NCBI RefSeq assembly: GCF_014904065.1
Contig: NZ_JACXJG010000009.1
Location: 140,686-159,481 of the forward strand
DNA length: 18,796 nt
Direction: 5' to 3'
DNA from: Gulosibacter sediminis
GTDB lineage: Bacteria > Actinomycetota > Actinomycetes > Actinomycetales > Microbacteriaceae
The first letter of the stretch is position 1; each line of letters opens with the position of its first letter. A program made the translations under genes and the position numbers. The notes beneath the pieces are model-generated. The model had not been told where the DNA came from. It searched no databases and saw only the letters and a list, made by a program, of their open reading frames with translations. Of this stretch, positions 1 to 7,638 are shown one piece after another.

Positions 1-668
1 TCCCCGGCACCGCCGGCATCATGGTGCCGCCGGCGGGCTACCTGCAGGGCGTGCGCGAGCTCGCCGACCGCTACGGCATCGTGCTCATCGCCGACGAGGT
101 CATGGCCGGCTTCGGCCGCGCCGGCGAATGGTTCGCGTTTCAGGCCCAGGGCATCACGCCCGACCTCATCACCTTCGCGAAGGGCGTCAACTCGGGCTAC
201 GTACCCCTCGGCGGCGTCATCATCTCGAAGGAGATCGCGGCGGCGTTCGACGAGCGCGTGTTCCCCGGCGGCCTCACCTACTCGGGCCACCCGCTCGCGA
301 CCGCGGCCGCGGTGGCAACCATCGAGACGATGACCGACGAGGGCGTCGTCGAGCACGCCCGCGAGCTCGGCACCGACGTGATCGGCCCGCGCCTGCGCGA
401 GCTCGCCAAGGAGCTCGACGTGATCGGCGAGGTGCGCGGCACCGGCGTGTTCTGGGCGATCGAGCTCGTGTCGGACGCGGCGGCGCGCACCCCCGTCGCG
501 GCCGAGTACATGGGCCGCGTCAAGGCAGCGCTCGTCGCGCGTGGCGTGATTCCGTTCACGAGCGATAACCGCATCCACATCGTGCCGCCGTGCACAATCT
601 CGTCCGAGGATCTGAACCGTGGCCTCGACGTCGTCGCCGAGGTGCTGCGCAGCGAGGCTGTCAGCTAG
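1..668 (+). CDS. Class-III PLP-dependent aminotransferase, C-terminal part (5' end outside window)
   Basis: The reading frame is open from base 3, so the gene begins upstream of the window. The visible part carries fold-type I, class-III aminotransferase signatures. IADEVMAGFGR contains the Asp that contacts the PLP ring nitrogen. TFAKGVNSGY has the Schiff-base lysine at bases 180-182. GGLTYSGHPLA is the phosphate-binding region. The rest is a complete small C-terminal domain ending at the TAG at 666-668. Such enzymes move an amino group from an omega-amine or amino acid to a keto acid, in the cytoplasm. The substrate cannot be told from this fragment. It converges with the accessory block to its right. 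A PuuB-like oxidoreductase lies beyond that block, so a polyamine or omega-amino-acid role is possible but only inferred. Confidence 0.93.
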   Translation, partial: PGTAGIMVPPAGYLQGVRELADRYGIVLIADEVMAGFGRAGEWFAFQAQGITPDLITFAKGVNSGYVPLGGVIISKEIAAAFDERVFPGGLTYSGHPLATAAAVATIETMTDEGVVEHARELGTDVIGPRLRELAKELDVIGEVRGTGVFWAIELVSDAAARTPVAAEYMGRVKAALVARGVIPFTSDNRIHIVPPCTISSEDLNRGLDVVAEVLRSEAVS

Positions 669-712
669 TTCTGCTCGTGCTGCCGTTAATCATGAGCTCG
701 CGCCCCGAAGTG

Positions 713-1474
713 TTATGGGCAGTCCGATCCGGTCCAGGGACATCGGGACTTGTCGAATGATGGGGGCGCTAAGTGACTCTTGATGAAACGACGGTTCGCG
801 TCCCAGTTGCTATCAAGGACATTCGCGACGGTAAAGATGGAGACTTGCGAGACTCCTGCAGTCTTCAGCGCGCTGGCCACTCCTTGCGCATGCGAACCTG
901 TTACCCAGGAGTCATCGACAAGAAGCACATGATCAGGGACCTCAGCTGATGTATCCACCTTCCAGAATTCTGGATGCAGCGCTCGGTCGGATCGCGAAGA
1001 CCCGGTGAAGTCAATGTGGATCTCTCGTGCGCCAGCACGAGCTATCCGTTGGACGAGGTCGTGAAGCACAGCACGCCCCCGCGTGGAGGGAACTACTGCC
1101 CAGCCCTGGACGCCGGCGCCAACAAGAGCGGACAAGCACTGAGTGTGTCCCTTGAGCCCCAGCGCCAACAGGGCCGCCATCTGGAGCTTGATGCTCGGTC
1201 CTGCAGCTAGCGTCTTATAGTTCCGCACCAGGAGATAGGACTGCGAGTCCGGCTTGCTCGCGTAGATCAGGGACCCTACTCTGTCGGCGAGTGGGTGGCC
1301 ACTCTCCGCGTGCTTTGTGCAATGAACACATCGCGCGTATGACGAGCTCACTGGACTACCGCAGACGTCGCAGGTATGCCCCGGATCACGAATCGTGCTT
1401 TGAAGATAACTACCGGCCGTCAGCTCCAACTGGTCAGCGACCGCCTGGACGTTCTCAGGCAGGTCACGGCTCAT
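713..1474 (-). CDS. ComFC-like phosphoribosyltransferase-fold protein with zinc ribbon
   Basis: This 253-aa protein has an N-terminal treble-clef or zinc-ribbon type cluster, C35-x2-C38 and C49-x2-C52. A type-I phosphoribosyltransferase fold follows, ending in the PRPP-loop-like motif VLLVDDSWVTGSHAQG at about residues 183-198. A further cysteine pair lies at the C-terminus (CPWTGSDC). That order matches ComF/ComFC, the competence-associated PRTase-like proteins, but the protein is not recognisable as the housekeeping copy. Its ATG overlaps the stop of the upstream DprA-like gene in an ATGA arrangement, so translation is almost certainly coupled. GC is lower than in the flanking host genes (about 57% in a sample from the adjacent DprA-like gene). 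The natural substrate is unknown. A PRPP-dependent nucleotide reaction and a purely structural role are both possible. Confidence 0.8.
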   Translation of the reverse strand: MSRDLPENVQAVADQLELTAGSYLQSTIRDPGHTCDVCGSPVSSSYARCVHCTKHAESGHPLADRVGSLIYASKPDSQSYLLVRNYKTLAAGPSIKLQMAALLALGLKGHTQCLSALVGAGVQGWAVVPSTRGRAVLHDLVQRIARAGAREIHIDFTGSSRSDRALHPEFWKVDTSAEVPDHVLLVDDSWVTGSHAQGVASALKTAGVSQVSIFTVANVLDSNWDANRRFIKSHLAPPSFDKSRCPWTGSDCP

Positions 1475-2382
1475 GAGGCGAGCAGTGCGCCGAGCGCGTT
1501 ATTGAGACGATCTGGGGCTGATCGGATACTCCGCACTGCGTCCTGCATTTCGGCGAGGTTACTCACCACGGAGACGTGAGGGGCAGCTGCGAGAGCGCGA
1601 CCCCACTGGGTGGACTCCACTACGTCGCTCGTGAGGATAACCGGGCGCCCATGCTCGCCGGCGAGACGAGCCTGGATGCGCGTACCGGAGTGTTCGCCCG
1701 CCTCGATCACGATCGTCGCCAGTCCATAGCCGGACATAGAGGCATTTCGCATCGGAAAACTACTCTTCGTCGGCGGGGCGTCCGGGTAAAACTGCGAGAG
1801 CACCAAGCCTCGCTGAGCAATTTCCTCTTGCAGGGCCGCGTTCTTCGCCGGATAACGTCGTGAAATCCCGGTGCCGATGAAGGCAACCGTACGTCCGCCG
1901 GCGTCCAGAGCCGCGCGGTGCGCCGCGGTGTCGATTCCTTCGGCCAGGCCTGCGATTACCGTCAAGCCTTCGCTGACCAAGAACTCTGCGGTGGCCTGAG
2001 CGAAGGCTCGACCGCGCTCGGTGATGGCGCGGGAGCCGACAACTGACATCCCATCGTCATCCGCTCGGAGATCCCCCTCATAGAATAGGAAGGGCGGCAT
2101 CTCGCGAATATCCCGAAGGCGCCGGGGGTAGTCCGAGTCGAGAACCGTAGTGAGCCGGTAGCCCGCTGCGGACCATGCAGCTAGGTCTGCAGCGCTTGTG
2201 CTCAGCTCTGCATCGACCGCAGGGTTCGGGATAAGCGCGTCATCTTCTTCTCGCAGGATGGCGAGCGCGCTTCCTTCGGCTGCAACTTCGAACGCAATCG
2301 AACCCCAGCTGCGCCCCTTCGGGCGCGAACGCAAGAGGGCAAGAAGCGCAGCTGCTTCATTCTCGTAAGTGTTCGTCCCCAC
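1471..2382 (-). CDS. DprA/Smf-like DNA-processing protein, accessory copy
   Basis: This 303-aa protein has the DprA Rossmann-like core: SVVGSRAITERG at about 113-124, AGLAEGIDTAAH at 144-155, FPMRNASMSGYG at 209-220, and IEAGEHSGTRIQARLAGEHGRPV at about 226-248. Residues 1-105 form an N-terminal region that may contain an HTH or SAM-like fold. No winged-helix domain follows the core. The start is GTG at 2382. It is the furthest upstream possible, because an in-frame TGA lies two codons before it, and GGAGAGG is about 12 nt upstream. Housekeeping DprA loads RecA on single-stranded DNA and usually lies in a cell-wall/topA/xerC neighbourhood. This one instead heads a two-gene operon with a PRTase, next to a restriction system. 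Its promoter should lie in the 189-bp gap 2383-2571, where I found no convincing -35/-10 pair. Confidence 0.85.
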   Translation of the reverse strand: MGTNTYENEAAALLALLRSRPKGRSWGSIAFEVAAEGSALAILREEDDALIPNPAVDAELSTSAADLAAWSAAGYRLTTVLDSDYPRRLRDIREMPPFLFYEGDLRADDDGMSVVGSRAITERGRAFAQATAEFLVSEGLTVIAGLAEGIDTAAHRAALDAGGRTVAFIGTGISRRYPAKNAALQEEIAQRGLVLSQFYPDAPPTKSSFPMRNASMSGYGLATIVIEAGEHSGTRIQARLAGEHGRPVILTSDVVESTQWGRALAAAPHVSVVSNLAEMQDAVRSIRSAPDRLNNALGALLAS

Positions 2383-2571
2383 AGGTCAACGCCGCCTCTC
2401 CAAGGTCTGCACGAGCGCCCCACCTAGATGCCGTCTTCCCGCAACGGTAACCGAAGCCACTGACACCAGATGCGTCACCAGCCTGGTGAGCGCCAGTTGC
2501 GTATCCCACCGTAGTGGAATGAAATCCAGCCCACTCCAGACAACTGGGCGGGCTGAACGATTGGCTCAAGG

Positions 2572-5500
2572 CTACTCGATGACGTCGAACGTTGGGAGTG
2601 CGCGAACGAGCTCTTGCGTGCGCATTGAGACGGTCACAAGCGAGGCGATGAGGTCGACTACGTAGCGCGGATTCTCGTGTTCGCGTAGCCAGTCGTTCGG
2701 ATCGTTCACGATGCCCGAGGCCTTGTCCTGCTTGACCTGGTAGCGATCGATGATCCACTCGAGCGGGCTGCGGCCGCCGATCTTGTAGTCGTTCGCGGCT
2801 TCGGGAATGCCGGTGATCGTGAGGTAGTCGTTGTACTTTAGCCCGGCGCGGCTCGTACGCTTCGTCCACGACAACTTCTTGATTCGGTACAACTCGTAGG
2901 GGTCGTCGGGCGTCGAGACGGCAAGCTCCGACTCGAGCCCGTCCCACGCCGGCACGTTTTCATAGTCCAAGTGCAGTTCGGCAAGTTTGCGACCGATGCG
3001 CACATACTCCGCGAAGCCGCGGCAACGCGGGATGTGCGGCAACAGCTTCTTGAGGTCGGCCTCGTACCGTTCGCGGTACTCGCCATGGTGCAGCAGCGCG
3101 TAGACGTAGTAGAAGATGTCGTCCTTAGACAGCTCCGGCGCTTCGTCGGCGTACGCCGAACGGTAGGCAGCGAGCGTCTCGTCGGTGATGTTGTCGACCC
3201 GACGGTAGCCGTCGACCTCCACGGCTTCGTCGGATGCGCCGAGCAGGTCGAGGTTGAAGCCACCGTCATCGGCACTGACTGGTTCCCAGGTGTAGCGGGC
3301 GAAGACTTGCGAGTCACCAGTCGTGTGCAGGTCAGGCAGAAGTTCAACCATGAAACCACCCGATTCCTTACGGGAGTCGGAGTTGATCAGGATCGCCACG
3401 TTCTCATGAGCCGGTGTCGGCCAGAGTCGGGGGAGCTGATAGATCATGTCGTTCATGGGACGGTCGAAGTAGACCCACTGGCGTGTAAATGGTCGGTACG
3501 TACCGAGTCGCACGGCATCTGGTCGATACTCATGCAGGCGCTGGCGCCGAGCGTCTGACCTTAAGCTTCGGTTCCAGTTGATCTGCGCTGCAGAATCAAC
3601 TGATGTGTCGCCTGAAACAAAGCGGTTGTAATTGGCAATCATTCGAGCCATGTTCGACTCGACAGCACTGCGCGAGTAGTTGTAGCACCACGCGTCTCTA
3701 TTGGTCTTCAGACCAGCTGAAGCGACATCGAAGACTGATCCGGCCATCTTCGACCCAATTGCCTGGAACGTCGTGAACCGTTCGTCGCGCTGGTTGATCC
3801 AGTCGCCCTGTTCGTTCGGCGTGATCTCGGTGAACGTGGTGCGCTCGACGCTCCCATCGTCAACGAGGCGCTGCAGCTTCTCTTCGCGGGTGAGGTAGTC
3901 GCCAATGTCGCAGTAGTGCACCCGGGCGGGCTCAGAACTGTTGCTTGACTTCACGAGAAGCGTGATCGCGACTCCCGTGCGACTGCCCGAGCCGAATACC
4001 TTGCCGCCTTCCTTTCGCGACAACTCTCCCTGCGTTCGCTGGTTGCCTCGCAGGTTGAATACGAAGATGTCGTCGAACTCGTCGGCCCAGGTGAGCCGCA
4101 CGCCGTCGGCGGTGTTGCCGTCGACAAAGCCGCTATTCGAGACGAAAGCGACGATGCCGCGACCATCGCTGTCGTCGCGTTGGCCGGTGATGCGGTCGGT
4201 CGCCCACCGAAGTGCTCGGTAATACGAGTCGTAGAGTCCGTTCTTATTCTGTGCGGTCGACTTCGCGGCGTACGTCGCGCGAATGCGCCCATCCACGCCC
4301 GGATACTTCGCATTCTGGTTATTGTCGTTCGCGCTCGACTGCCCGACTGAGTACGGCGGGTTCATCACGATCACGTTGATCGACGAGTCGAGCTGCCCCG
4401 CGATGCGCTTCGAGTTTGCGGGGAACACATCGCCCGCGACCCGGTTCTCGCGGTCGTACATCGCGAACGTGTCGACGAGCGAGATCCCCGGGAACCCGAC
4501 GTCGCCCTCGGGTTCGACCCCCGCGTCGGCCAACACCTGCCGGAACACGGCTTCGATGTTCACCGCCGCGATGTAGTAGCTCAACAACACAATTTCGTTC
4601 GCGAACAACTCGTGCCGGTACTTGCACTCGAGGTCTTCGGGCCGAATCAGCCCGATCTGCAGCAGGCGCGTCAGGAACGTGCCGGTGCCCGTGAATGGGT
4701 CGAGCACGGTCACGCCCTCGTCCGAAAGTGATTTACCGAACACGCTGCGCGCGAGCACGTCGGCCGAACGCAGAATGTAATCGACCACCTCGACCGGCGT
4801 AAACACGATGCCCATGCGGTCGCGCAGCTTCGGGAACGCCTGCGAGAAGAACCGGTCGTAGAGCGTCACGAGCATCTGCTGCTTCGCCGACACATTGTCG
4901 AGCCCGCGGATTCGGCTCGTGACCTTCGCATAAAACGCCTCGAGTGGCACGAGTTCTTTCGCGAAGGCGTCATTCTCGCTGAACTGCGCAATCACCTTAT
5001 CGAGTGCCCGCGAGACCGGGTTCTCGGCTGAGAACTCGCTTTCGGGGAACATCGCGTCGAAGATCGGACGAGTGATCATGTGCTGGGCGAGCATCTCGAT
5101 CGCCTCGTCGCGTTCGACTTCGGGGTTGACGGTTTGGGTCAGGGCCTTCACGAACCTCTGGAAGGGTCGCGGGTCGGTCTCGGGCGCATCGAGGTGGGCA
5201 GTGATGAGCGTGATGAAGCGCCCAGCAATCTCGTTGATGTCGTGCGCCCAGTCATCCCAGTACATGCGGTCGCCGACCTGCTTGACGAGCTTCGCATAGA
5301 CCGAGTCCTTCCATGCCGCGTCGCACGCGCCACCGAGACCGGGCAGCGTAGTGAGCCCGTTGCTCGGTGCGCACACGGTAGCGCCGCCCGCATCATCACC
5401 GCTGTCTTCGCTCGCGTGCTCGCCGATCGTGTTCTCGGCACCCTGACGCGGCTTCGGGGTCAGATCAATTGTCTGCACGACGATCGTCTCTGGCGCCTTG

Positions 5501-6900
5501 CCGCTGATCGGCATCTGGTTGATCGCCGCATCGAGCCGCTCATCGTGTGCGCGCAGGGCCTGCAGCACCTGCCAGACCACCTTGTAGCGCTCGTTCTCGC
5601 CCAGCGCCTGCTCGGGCGTCACCCCGGCCGGAATCGCGATCGGCAGAATGATGTAGCCGAACTGCTTGCCCTCGGCGCGACGCATGACGCGGCCAACTGC
5701 CTGCACGACGTCGACCTGCGACTTGCGCGGGCTCAGGAACAGCACCGCGTCGAGGCTCGGCACATCGACGCCCTCGCTGAGACAGCGCGCGTTCGTGAGC
5801 ACGCGTGCGATCGGTCGCCCCTGTCGGTCGGTCTTGACGTCCTCCTTCAGCCAGTCGAGTCGTTCCTGGCGTTCTACCGACCGCATTGTGCCGTCGACGT
5901 GCAGCACCTGTACCGTGAGGTCGTCGGTCGGGTCGTCATTGTCGATGTCGGATAGGTGATCTTCGACGAGCGACTGGAACTCGTTCGCGATGCGCGTCGA
6001 CGCCTTAATGTCTTTCGCGAACGCGACCGCGCGGCGCATCGGCGCGGTGTCGCCACCAAAGCCATCGGCGAGCTCGCCAGACTGTCGCTTCGCCATACCA
6101 TTCCAACAACCGACGAGCTTCGCAACATCGGTGATCGGCAGCTCATAAGTGGTGTCGGCAAGCTGCGCCTGGAACGACGTCGCAATCTGGTCTTCGGCGA
6201 CCCCGAGCACAATCACCTTGTAATCGGTCAGCAAGTTCTGCTCGACAGCCTGGCCGAACGACAAGCGGTAGAGCTCCTCGCCGTAGAGCTCTGTGTCGTC
6301 CATCGATACCAGCTCGGCGTCTTTCTCGCGGGCCGTGTTCTTCACATTGTCGTTAAAGATGCGCGGTGTCGCGGTCATGTACACGCGTCGCTCGGCATCG
6401 ATGTAGTCGTTGTCGTGCACACGCACGAACGCCGATTCGTCCTCGTCGGTGAGCGTGACCCCGGTGGTGCGATGGGCCTCGTCGCAAATGACGAGGTCGA
6501 AGCGTTCGAGCCCGAGTTGTTGCGCCTCGTGCACCGCCTGAATCGACTGGTAGGTCGAGAAGACCACCGTCATACCTTCGGCGCCGGCGGCGTGGTGGTC
6601 ATACTCGCGGGCGAGCACCCTGCCGTCGGTGGTGGCCGGCACCGGCAACTCGTCGAGGCGCACGCTCGTAATGTCGCCGGTCTTCTGGCGCCCGATCGTC
6701 TCGTCTGAGCCAACTACGAATGCCGTGAACTCAACCTCGGGGTCGTGCTCCTTCGACCACTCTTCGAGGGTCTGCTGCAGCAACGCGAGCGAGGGCACGA
6801 GGAAGAGGATGTTCGCGGTGCCGTGGCTCAGGTCACGCGTCACCCGCTCAGCGAGCTTCAGCGCCGTGAATGTCTTACCTGTGCCACAGGCCATGATCAT
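2572..6900 (-). CDS. Type ISP-like restriction-modification enzyme, main part: SF2 helicase, N6-adenine methyltransferase and target recognition region
   Basis: This 1442-aa frame holds most of a single-polypeptide Type ISP (LlaBIII/LlaGI-like) enzyme. The SF2 helicase has Walker A MACGTGKT at residues 3-10, DEAH near 140, a YMTATPR motif III, and motif VI QAVGRVMRR near 403. A helical coupler follows. The methyltransferase has motif I DPFTGTGTF near 734-742 and catalytic motif IV NPPY near 846-849, the order of gamma-type N6-adenine methylases. The C-terminal 450 or so residues should be the target recognition domain. The family methylates adenine in one strand of its site and cuts unmethylated DNA after ATP-driven translocation. 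The ATG at 6900 is probably not the native start. REVERGK reads in frame directly before it, and the nuclease and helicase motif Q lie in the overlapping upstream frame (6897-7496), so the gene appears frameshifted. GC falls from about 70% in the helicase to 47-58% in the C-terminal part. Confidence 0.9.
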   Translation of the reverse strand: MIMACGTGKTFTALKLAERVTRDLSHGTANILFLVPSLALLQQTLEEWSKEHDPEVEFTAFVVGSDETIGRQKTGDITSVRLDELPVPATTDGRVLAREYDHHAAGAEGMTVVFSTYQSIQAVHEAQQLGLERFDLVICDEAHRTTGVTLTDEDESAFVRVHDNDYIDAERRVYMTATPRIFNDNVKNTAREKDAELVSMDDTELYGEELYRLSFGQAVEQNLLTDYKVIVLGVAEDQIATSFQAQLADTTYELPITDVAKLVGCWNGMAKRQSGELADGFGGDTAPMRRAVAFAKDIKASTRIANEFQSLVEDHLSDIDNDDPTDDLTVQVLHVDGTMRSVERQERLDWLKEDVKTDRQGRPIARVLTNARCLSEGVDVPSLDAVLFLSPRKSQVDVVQAVGRVMRRAEGKQFGYIILPIAIPAGVTPEQALGENERYKVVWQVLQALRAHDERLDAAINQMPISGKAPETIVVQTIDLTPKPRQGAENTIGEHASEDSGDDAGGATVCAPSNGLTTLPGLGGACDAAWKDSVYAKLVKQVGDRMYWDDWAHDINEIAGRFITLITAHLDAPETDPRPFQRFVKALTQTVNPEVERDEAIEMLAQHMITRPIFDAMFPESEFSAENPVSRALDKVIAQFSENDAFAKELVPLEAFYAKVTSRIRGLDNVSAKQQMLVTLYDRFFSQAFPKLRDRMGIVFTPVEVVDYILRSADVLARSVFGKSLSDEGVTVLDPFTGTGTFLTRLLQIGLIRPEDLECKYRHELFANEIVLLSYYIAAVNIEAVFRQVLADAGVEPEGDVGFPGISLVDTFAMYDRENRVAGDVFPANSKRIAGQLDSSINVIVMNPPYSVGQSSANDNNQNAKYPGVDGRIRATYAAKSTAQNKNGLYDSYYRALRWATDRITGQRDDSDGRGIVAFVSNSGFVDGNTADGVRLTWADEFDDIFVFNLRGNQRTQGELSRKEGGKVFGSGSRTGVAITLLVKSSNSSEPARVHYCDIGDYLTREEKLQRLVDDGSVERTTFTEITPNEQGDWINQRDERFTTFQAIGSKMAGSVFDVASAGLKTNRDAWCYNYSRSAVESNMARMIANYNRFVSGDTSVDSAAQINWNRSLRSDARRQRLHEYRPDAVRLGTYRPFTRQWVYFDRPMNDMIYQLPRLWPTPAHENVAILINSDSRKESGGFMVELLPDLHTTGDSQVFARYTWEPVSADDGGFNLDLLGASDEAVEVDGYRRVDNITDETLAAYRSAYADEAPELSKDDIFYYVYALLHHGEYRERYEADLKKLLPHIPRCRGFAEYVRIGRKLAELHLDYENVPAWDGLESELAVSTPDDPYELYRIKKLSWTKRTSRAGLKYNDYLTITGIPEAANDYKIGGRSPLEWIIDRYQVKQDKASGIVNDPNDWLREHENPRYVVDLIASLVTVSMRTQELVRALPTFDVIE

Positions 6901-7496
6901 CTTGCCGCGCTCAACCTCGCGACGAACGCATCCATCACCTGCTGCACCGCACGATGCTGATGTGCGCGCAGTTGTTTGCGTTCGAACTGCTTCGGTGCGT
7001 TGCTCGGGTTGAGCACCTCGTAAGTCGACCAGTCGATGTTCGAGTGCCGAAGCTGGTCGAGCCCAACCGTACGAACCGGCTTGTCACGATTCTTCAGTGC
7101 CTCGGTCGCGTGGCCCGACCAGGTGACAGCGGTCGTGTCGACCCAAATGCCGTCAGTGAACATACCGCGACCCATGACCTCGAGAAACGAATTGAGGTCG
7201 TTCTTGCTCACGCGGTGTGACTCGGCAAAGAACTTCGTCTGCACTGCCGTGAGCGTGCCATCGGGCCGCTGCGCAACAAGGTCGACGCCGATATCTGCAC
7301 CCGACCTGCCCGGCCACTGGTTCCAGAGCCAGACATGTTCGAACTGCGCGCCCCACGTCGCATCCTGCTCAAGGAAGTGCCGCACTAGCTCCTCAAGATA
7401 GTTGCCTTGCATGCGCTTCGAATCGGCAAGCCCGCGCAATTCATCGAGCAGCCGATCGAACTCGGTGTGACCACTCGACGGCGTGAACTCAACCAT
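6897..7496 (-). CDS. Type ISP-like restriction-modification enzyme, N-terminal Mrr-type nuclease part (frame broken)
   Basis: The 199-aa product starts at the ATG at 7496, which follows an AAGGAG ribosome binding site. It contains an Mrr-like PD-(D/E)xK nuclease: GNYLEELVRHF near 31-41, GADIGVDLV at 66-74 and QTK at 86-88 supply the expected acidic residues and Q-x-K. It ends with QLRAHQHRAVQQVMDAF, which is the start of the helicase (motif Q region). Translation then leaves the family-like sequence, reading ARLSAAR before a TGA that overlaps the ATG of the following frame. In a normal Type ISP enzyme this domain is fused to the helicase. The split inside the first RecA fold is therefore best read as a small indel near 6918-6921. 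Re-initiation at the ATGA overlap could still yield two polypeptides. Confidence 0.85.
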   Translation of the reverse strand: MVEFTPSSGHTEFDRLLDELRGLADSKRMQGNYLEELVRHFLEQDATWGAQFEHVWLWNQWPGRSGADIGVDLVAQRPDGTLTAVQTKFFAESHRVSKNDLNSFLEVMGRGMFTDGIWVDTTAVTWSGHATEALKNRDKPVRTVGLDQLRHSNIDWSTYEVLNPSNAPKQFERKQLRAHQHRAVQQVMDAFVARLSAAR

Positions 7497-7500
7497 GAGA

Positions 7501-7506
7501 CTCCTT
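7501..7506 (-). promoter_or_regulatory. Ribosome binding site deciding the start of the Type ISP-like gene
   Basis: On the minus strand AAGGAG lies 4 nt before the ATG at 7496. The open frame runs about 208 codons further upstream, but that part is antisense to the next gene and lacks any family similarity. The binding site and the Mrr domain both support the start at 7496. Confidence 0.7.
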
Positions 7507-7638
7507 GTGCTCGGCAATTGCGCGGTACGTAGAAACGGTGATCTGAGCATAGTTGTGGCCAGCGACGCCGGAGATGCGCACCGAGCAGGCACCGGTCCAT
7601 GCGGCCCGGCTATTTCTCCGTTTGGGAACCGCGAGTCG

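Noticed and set aside
1471..2382. Housekeeping competence dprA
   Set aside because: The neighbourhood is wrong (a PRTase partner and a restriction system), and GC is lower than in host genes. I treat it as an accessory paralogue, though I cannot see the rest of the genome.
6897..6945. Programmed ribosomal frameshifting as the cause of the split R-M gene
   Set aside because: No X-XXY-YYZ slippery heptamer or homopolymer run is present at the junction. A CG-dinucleotide indel explains it more simply.
669..7638. Prophage or transposon origin of the accessory block
   Set aside because: No integrase, transposase, terminal inverted repeats or target duplication could be recognised at either edge.
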